Assembly: GCA_021234155.1 (NCBI GenBank)
Contig: JAJEKV010000050.1
Location: forward strand, 10,052,495-10,116,494
Reading direction: 5' to 3'
Source: Isoetes taiwanensis
Lineage: Eukaryota; Streptophyta; Lycopodiopsida; Isoetales; Isoetaceae
DNA length: 64,000 nt
Of this stretch, positions 36,427 to 48,080 are shown in pieces. How positions within the stretch are numbered: position 1 is the stretch's first letter; each line of letters begins with the position of its first letter. Made by a program: the position numbers and the translations under genes. The notes below the pieces were generated by a model, which was not told the DNA's origin, made no database searches, and worked only from the letters and a program-made list of their open reading frames with translations.

Positions 36427-38817
36427 TCTGGACATCGATTGTTCTGCACACATATCCATGTTGCTGTAACTTGCAGTAGCTTACTGGCCCAGATCAAATG
36501 CTTTTTGGAGTGCATGCCAATGCAAGTAGATTTGATAACCTTTAATCTTTCTTAGCATTCTATTAGAGATCCTTCATTCTAGCTATGAAGAGAAGGTGCG
36601 ACCTGTTCCTAACATGTTTAATGGAGCTTGTTCTTAGCAGATGTAATGCGCAATCACCACATATAACATTTTCTGGATCTGTATGATATACCATTCAAGG
36701 AGAAAATGCAGCAAGTGCAAGTAAAGATAGCAGATAGCAGCAATTATCGATGAGGCCTTTGGAATCTAGTCCGTATATATACGTACAGATAAAGTAAGCT
36801 CAGAGAGCCAAGTAGTTAGTTGCATAGAGATTGAAAATGAAATACAACTTACTCAAAAGAAGGAAGAAGATGCAGCTTCTGCTGCATCTTTACAATCCTG
36901 AGAATGATAAAGAGAGATGGAGAAACGTCAAAATACCTTGGTGATAGCGTGTAATTTTGCTCCTAGATGAGGCTTCCAACTGCATAAAAGTAGAAAAGTG
37001 GCAACTGCAAAGCTAGTTGGGAAAATTATAACTACCATAAGGCATCTCAACTACTGTGCTTTTATGAAGTCAAGAGCACATCATGACCAAGTTTTGGCAT
37101 CCAATGATATGAAAATGTGAGCAAACATAGGATTTGTATCTATCATGGCTGGTTATGATGTATCAAAGAAAAGACACAAAGTAACCATATGAAACATATA
37201 TGCTGGAGAAATTTAAGACATATAAAACATATATGATGTAGAAATTTAGATCCAATGCAACAAAATAAAATGTCCATACCATTGTAGACTGTCTGGTATA
37301 GGTCTTTCCCTTGGAGTTCTCCTTACTTTCATCTTCAAGATGTATGTCAATCTATTTTCCCAAAATCCATGAGATGCAATCCATTTTGTGGAAAGAAGAC
37401 CTGAATATGTATGGAATCTCTTCACAACGCTTAACTCTGCAAACATAGTTATATTTATTTTAGCCATTCTTTCTACAACACATCTTTATAAAACCTAAAC
37501 ACAAACATGAAAAAAGCATCTTTAAATGTGTCAAATTATTTTGAAAGAAAAGATGCATCTGCAAATTACCAGTCATTCAAATGAGAGCATCATAGGAATT
37601 TGGGACGCTTTAGTCTGTCTATGCAAGAGGATGGGATTGGAAGGCGCATAGCTCTGGCCTAGGTTGGAACAATCTTCATATAGTCTAAGTAGGAGAGTTC
37701 ATTCTGCAATGTATTAAAAAATAAATAAAAGCTTGCTTAGAGTATTATCAAAATCAACTTATGCAAATAAGAAATGCAAAGCAATTACTTAAAATTGTCA
37801 ATTTCGGTTTCTACCCAGACCATGCTCTAAATACCTTGTTTTATACTATGCAAAAACAAAGATGCATCCAACAAAAATATTGAAGAATCTAAGAAGCCAA
37901 ACATTAAATCTTGCAAAGAAACATGCAAAGAAACGTGCAGATTATTCTTGAAAGAAATAACTATATGATTGCAAGGGAATAGATAAAAACCAAAAATCCG
38001 TCACATACCTTTCTATTGGAGATTGTCATGTATTCTTTTGAATGCATCCTATAGAAAATATAGCACAATAGAGCAGAATGGTCATTTCAAGAGGAGCTCA
38101 AAATTCAACCATGGGCTCTTGAAAACCTGAAATTGCTTAAATAAGCCAAGAAGAATCTAAAATATATGGAATTAAAACCTGAAGCCATGCACAAACTTTA
38201 CCTTGCGCTCAAACTTAATTCTAATTGCAAGAAATGTGCGGATACAAATCTAGCATCTGGCTCGAAATCATCCTCAAGCATGCATGCAACCACCTTCCAG
38301 AATACAACAGGCATCGGATCTTGCCAAGAACGGCATCACCAGAATAGGAATCAGAGCTAGAAAACCTAAAATCAGAGCTAGATAAGTTGTTTCCGGCCCC
38401 TAAAATCATCACAACCTTTGAATAACCCTGAAATTTTCGGCAAGTTCTCAATCTTTTCGAATTTGCAGAGGATCTTGAGTGCAAGAAGAGGAAGTATAGT
38501 CGATGAAGCTAGCAAGAGCTGTCGTTGTGATAGCCGAGCTTTGTGTTCCGGAACAAAAGCAGAGGTCCAATACAACAAAACCCAGAGGGGTCGAAAGTTA
38601 TTTTCCATGAACATTAACCTAACCTAATGTGGAGCCAAGCGGAAAAAAGGAATGCAATCCCAAGACCAAAATCATGAGAAATTATTTCTTTTCGATTTTT
38701 GGACAATCAGAATCTTTTTCCGGCGTCTAAACACCCCATAATCTCAGAAAATCAGGCTAAAAAAAAATCCAAAAAGTTTTTAGCTAAACCGGAAAATCCA
38801 AATTTAAACAATAGATA
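36427..38817. other. No recognisable gene
   Basis: AT-rich. Minus-strand frames at 37246-37467 and 38221-38614 are longer than the local background, but I recognise no domain. An eroded multi-exon gene on the minus strand is possible; I have no positive evidence for one. Confidence 0.35.
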
Positions 38818-39959
38818 TTGAAGAATTATTTTTGGGTACATTTGTTGGTGCATTTGCCACACGAAATATTACTGGTGGGTCCAAACCCCTCTAGATGGAT
38901 GTTTTTTTTAAGAGAGATATATGAAGGTGTTGAAAGGCTTTGTGCATCAAATGGCAAGACCCGAGGGATGCATGGCAGAAGGCCATCTTATACAAGAGAC
39001 ATTATTTTTCTTAACAGATGCCACCACATCAATAGATCCAAATGCACCAAAAATTTGGAAGAAAGACCTTCCTGATTGGTTAGAAGGTGAAAGCTTAGAA
39101 GGTTTGGGTAAACAACGAAGGTTAAGTGAAGAGATGTTTGACGGCATCAATAAATTTGTCTTGAACAATGCAGATGGCATGGTTAGATGGGTGGATCTGT
39201 ATAAAGTTGAGAAGGCACAAAGAGAGAGTGATAGAAAAGAATATGCATAAAGAAGAACCGAGGGGGCGTCATAGGAGGGTACAATACCCTCGAGACTTAA
39301 TGTCCTTGCCTGATACACCACCACAATGGTGGTTGACAAAGAAGCTTACAGAGGCCGAAGACAATGGAGAAAAAATTCAAGAGGATGATCTCAACATTGC
39401 ACTTGGTTGTAATAGATCGGTATATTCCTATTTATAAATGCATTAGATTCTTACATTCATAACAATGCTATTCTAATTGATTGCAGGCTAGATTCTATAA
39501 TTCAATGTGGGCTTATGGTCAATATTTTCGAATTGATGGCATTGACAAAGCACGCATCACCTTTGATTCTGGAATAATTGCATCATTTAACCAAAGAAGC
39601 CAAGCAAGCAATAGAGATGTTAATCCTATTGACGGAGAACTTGAATATGTTGGGGTTATTATAGATATCATTGATGTGGATTTTCGTTCCTTTCGTCAAA
39701 CTATACTGAAGGCCAGGTGGTTTAAGCCTCTATATCGTGGAGGAAATCAAACAGTCACGACCACACCCATCCGTTTTTTGAAGTTGATTCTACGCATGTC
39801 TTAGTAGATGCAAGTGAACCATTTGTGTATCCATATCAAGTTGAGCAAGTTTTTTTCATGTCAACCCTCAAAATAGAGATTTGGTGGATTGTAATCCCTA
39901 CAACACCAACATCACGACGATATATTTCTAATGCAATCCTTGAGGAAGAAGGGAAATGC

Positions 39960-40004
39960 GATGAGGAAGAGGAAGAGGAAGAGGAAGAGGAAGTGAGGAA
40001 GGAA
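39960..40004 (+). repeat. Purine microsatellite (GAAGAG)n
   Basis: Imperfect GAG/GAAGAG repeats encode the Glu run at the end of the CACTA transposase remnant and lie directly before the GC-rich interruption. Confidence 0.8.
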
Positions 40005-40023
40005 GAAAGGAAGGTTCTTTATT

Positions 40024-40480
40024 AAGCATGAGGCCCATCGCCTATGGGACCCAAATTACACCTGCGCAAGCCCGCAAGCTACCCGGAGCTAACCCTCCGT
40101 GAGGGAAAACCGTCGCTAAAGCCTGCTGGCAAATGCATATATACATATACATTACGAATTCCCGCTCGTGTAGGCGCCTCGGGCGTAGAGTCCAGATCCA
40201 AAACCTCCCGGAGGTAGGAGCCAAGGGATCGAATCATGATGGCGATTGAGTAGCTCCTCGCTGGGAGACCAGGTCGCATCGAGAATGTAGTAAGCCCGAA
40301 TCCACTATAGGCTCGACAAATGAAGGCATGGCTTTCATCCTCAACAACCCCCGCGGCAACACCGGGCAAAGTTCCGCCCCTCGGCGCTGCTCTCCAACCC
40401 ACCGCCCGTCCTGCCAAGATGGTGGGCCCTCGCTCAATGGACGCGATGATCCCGCGCTTCTTCATGGGCAACCGGGAACG
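40024..40480 (-). mobile_element. GC-rich insertion within the CACTA transposase tail
   Basis: Base composition changes abruptly and the transposase reading is lost here, then resumes near 40545. On the minus strand there is a 161-codon open frame (40564-40079) without recognised motifs. A GATTCGATCCC phrase (minus, near 40228) matches a Pol III B-box. It could be a SINE or a captured host fragment; I cannot tell which. Confidence 0.4.
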
Positions 40481-40484
40481 CTTA

Positions 40485-40532
40485 GAGGTAGAGGTAGAGG
40501 TAGAGGTAGAGGTGAGGTAGAGGTAGAGGACG
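40485..40532 (+). repeat. (AGAGGT)n microsatellite
   Basis: Seven or so near-perfect hexamers AGAGGT adjoin the right edge of the GC-rich insertion. The insertion is thus bordered on both sides by purine repeats. Confidence 0.85.
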
Positions 40533-41199
40533 TAGAGTGACAATTGGAACTCATTGTGCCACAAATTTTAGAAGAATTTGAAGATCAAGAGGGAATAAGA
40601 AATGATGAATCGCTGATGCACTTCCCAATGGTTCATGAAGATTATGCTGAGGAGGAGGAAGACATTGAGATTGAAATGCCAATAAATATGCGCCAGAGGC
40701 TTCTTCTACAGTTAGACGATTATGAATGGGGAGACAGTCAACATGATTTTTTGGATGATGATGTATCTAATGAATAGGAAATCACATGTTGAGTTCAAGC
40801 ATATGAATAACATAGACATTGATACCCTTGAACTGTGCTTTTCATATTCATAGTATGCTCAAAAATACTATACCGTTGAACTATGCGTTTTTCATATATT
40901 CATAATGAATAGTGTTTTAAGTAATGAATAGTTTTGAATGAAGTGTACTTACTAATGAAGGGGTGCGACAATCAGGCTAGCCACATGTTAGCAGAACATG
41001 AAATTTCCGAATGAAAGTCACACTTGGCAAATGCATGTGGGATATTTCCATGATAACTTGAAGGAGGAAATTTTCTATAAACCTAAACCTAAGATGAACA
41101 ATTTTATGATTACAATGGTTTTGAAGAGTGCATAGGTTCAAAGTATCACAAAAACATACTAGTTTTATAAATAAGGAAGCAAAGATATTGTCACTTATT

Positions 41200-41460
41200 G
41201 CTCGTATTGCTAATTTTGTTTGAAGTGCAATGTCTAGTATATTCAATAACCAAGAACTTACCCCTTGCTTATTGCTAATTCCCCAAACTTACCACACAAT
41301 TTTGTTTGAAGTGCACTTTCTTTGAAGTGCAATGTCTAATAACTACATTCAATAACCAATAACTTACCCCGGAATTTGTTTGAAGTGCACTTTGTTGGAG
41401 GTGCCATGTCTAATCACTAGATTCAATAACCAAGATACTGCCATTGCTTATTCCCAGAAC
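41200..41460. repeat. Tandem repeat of about 110 bp, three units
   Basis: The phrases TTTGTTTGAAGTGCA, AATGTCTAAT(A/C)ACTA and TTCAATAACCAA recur in order near 41215, 41300 and 41375. The remaining DNA between 40778 and 41870 holds no gene that I recognise. Confidence 0.7.
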
Positions 41461-42004
41461 TAGCGATAGATGTGATGATAGATCGTCAATGCGCTCCCTA
41501 ATGCACTTTGAATTATTTCTTTGGTAAAAATCGAGTCTATATGGCTAATTAATATACTTACTAAGGACTTTGTGTAATGTTTTGTGCTTCTCACTAGTTC
41601 CTTGACGTAAAAGTTATTGTGTTTCATGCATGACATTAAAGTGCTAATGATTCAAACAAAACATACAAGCCAAGCTTCGAATTCGAGGGAATGATTCAAG
41701 AAAAACATAAACCAACTTAAAATAAAAAAACTAAGTGGTAGATGTGATGCATGATAAATGCTTTAAGTGAGTAATTCGTCAAAAGGATTGTATGAGGAAC
41801 AAAACCGACGATACACCTCCACATCGAATATCTTCGACTAATAATCTGACGCTTAATAGTCAGATTAATATGTAGCAAAATAACAGGGGGTTCCAGGGGG
41901 ATTTGATATAGATATAATTCTTGAAACCATAGACCATATCCTTAAAACAATTCAATGGGTTATCATAAAAAAAAAACATAGATTTAAGATAAAAAAATAA
42001 TCAC

Positions 42005-42080
42005 ATTAGCTCACTGGTTAGATTGGTTAAAGTAGTCTTATTAGGATATTGAGTTATTTTGGTAAAGGTTCGAATCCTCG
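42005..42080 (+). promoter_or_regulatory. tRNA-like A-box/B-box pair, unit 1
   Basis: A-box-like TAGCTCACTGG at 42007-42017 and exact B-box GGTTCGAATCC at 42067-42077. The 60 bp separation is longer than in ordinary tRNA genes. The sequence does not fold into a complete cloverleaf acceptor stem by eye, so I do not call a tRNA. Confidence 0.5.
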
Positions 42081-43134
42081 TATTTCATATTCTAAAAGCT
42101 TAAGCGAAAACGATAGAGGCTCGATATACCATCAAAACCTTAGGCAAACTCAGATTCGACATCTTAAAATCATAGGCCCCAATCTAATCGAAACGAGGGT
42201 GTCCAGAGGCTCCAACATACGCCGGGGCCATAGGATTGACAGATCCGACGACCGGGTAGTCCGTGGTGCACCTCGCTTAGAATATGTAGCAAAATAACGA
42301 GGGGTTCGAGGGGATTTGATATAGATATAATTCTTGAAACCATAGACCATATCCTTAAAACAATTCAATGGGTTATCATAAAAAAAAAAACATAGATTTA
42401 AGATAAAAATAATCACATTAGCTCACCGGTTAGATTGGTTAAAGTAGTCTTATTAGGATATTGAGTTATTTTGGTAAAGGTTAAATCCCTCGTATTTCAT
42501 ATTCTAAAAGCTTAAGCGAAATGTATAGAGGCTCGATATACCATCAAAACCTTAGGCAAACTCAGATTCGACATCTTAAAAATCATAGGCGCCCCCAATC
42601 TAATCGAAACGAGAGGTGTCCGTCAGGCTCCAACATACAGTGCGGGCCATAGGATTGACAGATCCGACGATCAGGCACTACAGGGATCGCCGACGCCCAA
42701 CGACGCCGCGGCCGCCGATGAACGCCGGATCGCCGTCGTTGATCAACGACATCGCCGCTCAACGACGACAACGCCGCCGACGCCGCTCAACGACGGCCAT
42801 CGGGCTGACGTGCCGGCCCTGCGTGCGCAGCATGGGTATCGCCGCCAAGCCGGTGCCTCAGGCGTCAAACACGCCGACCAAACGCCGCTCAACGACGCTT
42901 TCACCGAGCCACGCCGCTATGCGGGAAATGGGCGATTGCTGCCGGCGCACTGCGTGTCAAGACGCGCCAGGCGCGTCGCCGCTGAACGACGTTAGTACAA
43001 CGCCGACGCGGTCACGCCCCGCTCGCGTGGCATGGTGCCGGGTGCTGCCAGGCCGCCGCTGCGTCAAGACACGTCACCAAACGCCGCTTAACGACGCCAC
43101 ACGAGGGAATTTTTTTTTTTTTTGCCAAATAAAA

Positions 43135-43158
43135 CCCTAACCCTAACCCTAACCCTAC
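43135..43158. repeat. Interstitial telomere-like repeat, (CCCTAA)4
   Basis: Four tandem CCCTAA units (the last ending in C) lie inside the CACTA-type element after a T13 run (43111-43123). The 6-bp TTAGGG form differs from the 7-bp TTTAGGG unit usual in plants. Confidence 0.8.
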
Positions 43159-43239
43159 ATCCACGTTATAAGTGGATCCATCAAGAGTCATTGTTATTCT
43201 TATTTTTGAGTGTTCTTCCCTATCTTGCTATAATGGTCC

Positions 43240-43531
43240 TAAGAAGCTTGAAGACCACCTTCGCGCGATATGTTCCTTCTAGCAAGAATCCTCCTCCTCC
43301 AAGGGAAGACAACTCCAAAGAACCCCCTCTTCTTCTCACCGAGAACCCTCCCTTCACCATCGTGGCAAAGATGAGTGAAAAGGGAGCTTCGATTGCACTA
43401 ACATCCGCGCCCATGCGGGAACGACCGGTAGAATGGCTCACCGAGCCAAACAAAGAGAAAACGACATTAATGGTGCGTATAATGATGCAAATGGTTGCAT
43501 CAAACCGCCACGCCCTCGATGGACATAAGTA
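43240..43531 (+). CDS. Unrecognised open frame inside the CACTA-type element
   Basis: The plus-strand frame ends at TAA 43530-43532. The segment from ATG 43233 contains VLRSLKTTFARYVPSSKN, a proline-rich stretch and RPVEWLTEPNKEKTTLM. I recognise no domain. Being between the subterminal repeats, it could be an exon of an element-encoded protein or a captured gene fragment. Composition is balanced and the frame is longer than most neighbours. Expression is unknown. Confidence 0.3.
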
Positions 43532-43544
43532 ATGTATAAGCTTT

Positions 43545-43650
43545 TTTATGAATGGAAACAATAAGTTTTTTTTATCTATTTGTGTTGTCGTTGTATAAGC
43601 TTATTTTATGAATGGGAACAATCAAGATTTTTATTTATTTGTGTTATTTG
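43545..43650. repeat. Two-unit tandem repeat inside the CACTA-type element
   Basis: TATAAGCTT(A)TTTTATGAATGG(A/G)AACAAT occurs at about 43534 and 43593 with a similar T-rich tail each time. Confidence 0.7.
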
Positions 43651-43989
43651 TATTGTATGTTGTTTCGTTAAACAATCACAGCTTGGTCGCTTAACGACGC
43701 GATGATCATTTGACGCCGTTAAACGACGCCATGATCATCCGACGTGGCATATGAGGGGCATCGACGGCGCAAGCCGATGTGGCATGCCTAGGTGTCGTGT
43801 CGATCGTCAGTTTGGCGTCGTTAACGACGTCACACGAACGTCGATAAACGACGCCACATATGGCGAACCCTACCGCCGGTTATTTACTTGTTATTTTCAC
43901 TCGCTTGTTTCGATTTTTTTTTGCGCCCGTGGTCTTCATAAGGTAAGATCTACTCGCTTAATCTTTGTGTTAGAGTTAAACACCTCCAA

Positions 43990-44240
43990 ATGCTAATAGA
44001 TTAGAAGATTGAATCTTGAAAGTATGTTAAAAAACTTGAGGGATGCATGATCAAGGTACCGGCTCGTTCCATCCCAATGGAGAAGACTAAATGTATCGGG
44101 TTTATGCACCTCGTAATGTAAGTTTCAATCTTCATAGATTACAAAAGATTTGAAAGGTTGTGTGAATATAAGGTCTCGGGTCGAATCCATTTCAAATGGA
44201 GAGGACTAGATGTATCGTTCGGCACCCTTCAATCAAATGC
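43990..44240. repeat. Two-unit diverged repeat inside the CACTA-type element
   Basis: GGTACCGGCTCGTTCCATCC..AATGGAGAAGACTAAATGTATCG near 44056 matches GGTCTCGGGTCGAATCCATT..AATGGAGAGGACTAGATGTATCG near 44171, about 115 bp apart. Between 44250 and 46250 I see no recognisable coding region, although short frames at 45039-45251 and 45406-45660 could be eroded transposase. A (TTC)n run lies at 45758-45800. Confidence 0.65.
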
Positions 44241-47200
44241 TTTCTAAATATCATAAACGCTGTATGAATCAATCTTAAGAATAAACATTTGATAAAATCA
44301 TGAAAAACATGGATATTTATAATTATTATATTATTACATGGTTTTTATTAATATTTTTATTGTTTACTAGAAAAACAACATGGACGAACGCCGGTTGAAT
44401 TTGAACGTAAAGTGAGACGTAAAGCTTTGAGAAAGTTACATGGCGACTTGCATGCAAGAATGTTACCCCAACAATTGCCACAAATAGTCCAATTAGACCC
44501 AGTGGACCTAGTCTTCCTAGAGGTCGGGTGGTGTGCATGAAATGAATGTCGGATGTATGTACCATAAACATGTTTCAATGATTAGTTAACTTTATATCTT
44601 GATGTTACTTTTTTTTTTTTTTTTGCGCTTGTACTTGACAGAGCGGTTATATTGCAATTGTTCGATGTGCAAAGGACAAATAAAAACGGATGAGAAAGAC
44701 CTCCCCCGACCATGTTGAGAAATATGGTGAATGCCCGACAAATCAAAGGCTTCTCTGACGCACATGTGGGTATTCCAACGAGGTATAATACATAAATCTT
44801 ATGAACGATAATCAACTACTCTCATGTACTTGAATCGATGTCTTAACTTAGTTTGCTTGTATTTTGTTAGGAAGAAATTGAGAATGAAGTGAGCTCAAGC
44901 AAGATATAGATTTTGGGGTTATGTTGTCATTGGAAGTAGATGATGTTGATACTATGAATGCGTTCATAGAAAACCCTACAAAAAGAAAGCCATCAACTTC
45001 CTCAAAAAGAGTATCCCATTACGTGATAGAACTTCGTCGTGCAATGGCCGCCAAGCAAGATTGGAGGGAATGACAATGTTCATCAAAATTGGAATGTACT
45101 AGATCATGTCGAAGAAAATAATCTTCCACCTTCACTAGTCCATTTGGTCCAAATTTTCTGTATAAAGATCGTAAGAAATTCAATGCATGGCCTAGAGGCA
45201 AGCCAATTATTTATGGGGAGCAATTTACATATTGGGGTAGGCAAGACATGATTAAAAATAGTCGGGTCCCCTGTGCGGGCCCGGGATTATATATTATGAC
45301 TAGTGTGAAAGTCAAAGATGGTACGATTGCTCCTTTAATGCCATATGTAGGTCCCGAATATAACTTCGGACACTTGGCATAAATTGAGTAAGCATCATTA
45401 AAGCGATGCTCATCTATGGCCTAAATTCAAATGCACGAACAATATCCAAGCCCAGTGACTACGCAAGCTTCACATATATTGATGGTCGTCCTCGATTGCA
45501 TGGAAAACCTCACCGCTTTTTATTAATAGCTCTATCGAGAATCTCGAAGCTACCAATTGTGAATTTGTCGAGGCAAACAAAGACCAAGAAGATTTTTTTA
45601 GCCGTAAAATTGATGGAGATATATCATGGTTTATGCTATAAAAACTTTGTGTATTGGTGATGAATTGTTCATTGAATATGAATACGTAGAGACCAATACC
45701 GGGAGGTCCTTTGATGATGTACTCAAATTACTCATATAATTTTTGTCGGAATGCACCATTTTTCTTCTTCTTCTTCGAATTCTTCTTCTTCTTCTCTTGG
45801 AATGAGATTGCACATATTGAAGATAAATGTGTATTATATCTTCAATATATGCTTTGATTATGACATAAAATTTTATATTTCGTCGTTATTAAATGCTTAA
45901 AATTTAACAAACACGGGCTCTCAATGTATGTATCAATCACGCATATATTTCGCTTTAATCGACGTCGGGGTAGGCAAGTGGATATAAGACCACATCCAAG
46001 CGCATCGAATTGGCGACATCAAAAGTCATTGCGGATAGCGAAATTAGAATACATTGAGCAAAGATGGTACAAACATGGGCACAACGATAATGAAGAGTAC
46101 AATGATGAAGATGAACGAGGAATACGATGATGAAGATGATGACAATGCCCCTATGGACGACTTCATGGAAGTTGAAGAACCCATAGCCGACATGTTAGAT
46201 GCATTTGGCCCAATCTTCACAACGACCTAGATGACGATATAAATACTCCTAACGATGGTCATGAAGATCACGTTTTATTGAGGAGGCGCAGCGTCGTTGA
46301 ACGACGCCGTTGAACGACGCGTTCCGCGTCGGGCGCCGAGCCCCAGAAAAGCCGGACCGCCCACGCAGCAAGACGGGTGACACCCGCCAGCAACGCCGCT
46401 GGAACGACGCCACACGCTGCCGCCACGTTGCCGCCGCCGGGCTACCGCAACGCCCACGGGACGGACATGATGACGTACCTTTTCGCCGCTGAACGACGCT
46501 GCGTGTCATCCGCCACGCCACCCGCCGCTACCGGGCGCCGGCCACTGGGTAAAGGCAGTGCCGCTGGGTCACCCACGGGTAATGCAACGACGCTGAACGA
46601 CGCCATGTCGCCGCTAAAGACGCCGCAGCTGATTCGCGCCGTATAGCGACGCATAAACGTCCGATATCGACGCCCCGACGCCGAAATAGACGCCGTTATC
46701 GACGCTATGACGCCGATCATCGACGCAAACGACGACTGGACGCCGTAATAATAGACGCCGTAACAGGGCTTTGGTTTTGTAGTGGTGGTAGTCCGTGGTG
46801 CACCTCGCTTAGAATATGTAGCAAAATAACAGGGGGTTCCAGGGGGATTTGATATAGATATAATTCTTGAAACCATAGACCATATCCTTAAAACAATTCA
46901 ATGGGTTATCATAAAAAAAAACAGAGATTTAAGATAAAAAATAATCACATTAGCTCACCCAAGTTAGATTGGTTAAAGTAGTCTTATTAGGATATTGAGT
47001 TATTTTTGGTAAAGGTTCGAATCCTCAGATTTCATATTCTAAAAAGCTTAAGCGAAAACGATAGAGGCTCGATATACCATCAAAACCTTAGGCAAACTCG
47101 TATTCGACATCTTAAAATCATCAGCGCCCCTAATCTAATCGAAACGAGAGGTGTCCAGAGGCTCCAACATACAATCTGGGCCATAGGATTGACAGATCCG

Positions 47201-47354
47201 ACGATCGGGTAGTCCAGGGTGCACCTCGTTTAGAATATGTAGCAAAATAACAGGGGGTTCCAGGGGGATTTGATATAGATATAATTATCCTTAAAACAAT
47301 TCAATGGGTTATCATAAAAAAAAAAACATAGATTTAAGATAAAAAATAATCACA

Positions 47355-47430
47355 TTAGCTCACCGTTAGATTGGTTAAAGTAGTCTTATTAGGATATTGA
47401 GTTATTTTGGTAAAGGTTCGAATCCTCGAT
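47355..47430 (+). promoter_or_regulatory. tRNA-like A-box/B-box pair, unit 4
   Basis: Same arrangement as unit 1: TAGCTCACCGTTAGATTGG, then GGTTCGAATCC near 47416. Equivalent but decayed B-boxes are in the units near 42480 (GGTTAAATCCC) and 47843 (GGTTCAATCC); the unit near 47010 keeps GGTTCGAATCC. Confidence 0.5.
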
Positions 47431-48080
47431 TTTTGGTAAAAGCTTAAGCGAAAACGTATAGAGGCTCGATATACCATCAAAACCTTAGGCAAACTCGTAT
47501 TCGACATCTTAAAATCATAGGCGTCCCCAATCATAATTGAGCATAATCGAAACGAGAGGTGTCCAGAGGCTCCAACATACGGCCGGCCCATAGGATTGAC
47601 AGATCCGACGACCGTGGTAGTCCAGTGGTGCACCTCGCTTAGAATATGTAGCAAAATAACAGGGGTTCCGTGGGGATTTGATATAGATATAATTCTTGAA
47701 ACCATAGACCATATCCTTAAAACAATTCAATGGGTTATCATAAAAAAAAAAACATAGATTTAAGATAAAAATAATCACATTAGCTCACCGGGTTAGATTG
47801 GTTAAAGTAGTCTTATTAGGATATTGAGTTATTTTGGTAAAGGTTCAATCCTCGTGATTTCATATTCTAAAAGCTTAAAAAAACGATAGAGGCTCGATAT
47901 ACCATCAAACCTTAGGCAAACTCGTATTCTTACATCTTAAAATCATAGGCGCCCCAATCCAATCCCGAAAACGAGGTGTCCAGAGGCTCCAACATACGAT
48001 CCCGGCCCATAGGATTGATGTATCCGACGACCGTGGTAGTCCAGGGGTGCACCTCGCTTAGAATATGTAGCAAAATAACT

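Larger units (their letters stand above)
38818..40777 (+). pseudogene. CACTA (En/Spm-type) transposase remnant, DUF4218-DUF4216 region
   Basis: 38921-39240 encodes LKGFVHQMARPEGCMAEGHL, a hallmark of the DUF4218 region of plant CACTA transposases. After a frameshift near 39235 the sequence continues to an intron with GT at 39420 and AG at 39486. It then gives MWAYGQYFRIDGID, ITFDSGIIASFNQRSQAS and YVGVIIDIIDVDFRSF (39490-39700), the DUF4216 domain. After another shift it reads PYQVEQVFFMS and an acidic Glu-rich tail (39960-40010). A GC-rich block at 40024-40480 interrupts the tail, and the acidic end resumes at 40545-40777, stopping at TAG. The N-terminal catalytic part was not found, so this copy is inactive. 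Confidence 0.85.
42676..46784. mobile_element. CACTA-type DNA transposon inserted in the satellite array (4109 bp)
   Basis: It starts CACTACAGGGATCGCC (42676) and ends TTTGTAGTG (46784), so the termini share inverted CACTACA. Subterminal zones (42690-43105, 43680-43870, 46280-46745) are packed with AACGACGCC and its variants in both orientations, as in CACTA elements. Intact array units read CGACGACCGTGGTAGTCC. Here the left flank ends CGACGATCAGG and the right flank begins GTGGTAGTCC, consistent with a 3-bp GTG duplication, its left copy mutated. No complete transposase is visible, so it is probably non-autonomous or decayed. Confidence 0.85.
41871..48080 (+). repeat. Satellite array of about 415-bp units carrying tRNA-like promoter boxes
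   Basis: The anchor GCAAAATAAC falls at 41875, 42289, 46821, 47242, 47651 and 48070. Spacings are 414, 4532, 421, 409 and 419. Removing the 4109-bp CACTA element from the large gap leaves 423, so the array is five units head to tail. Each unit contains TTAGCTCAC(T/C)GGTTAGATTG followed about 60 bp later by GGTTCGAATCC (decayed in some). These resemble Pol III A and B boxes. Diverged relatives lie at 61160-64000. It may be a tandemly amplified SINE-derived unit. Confidence 0.88.

Noticed and set aside
42005-42080. A genuine tRNA gene in the satellite unit
   Set aside because: A and B boxes are present but the spacing is long, and no acceptor or anticodon stem can be drawn. It is tRNA-related only.
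42616-43140. 174-codon frame in the CGACG-rich zone
   Set aside because: It is an artefact of the repetitive subterminal region, which stays open in several frames because of high GC. It also begins outside the CACTA terminus.
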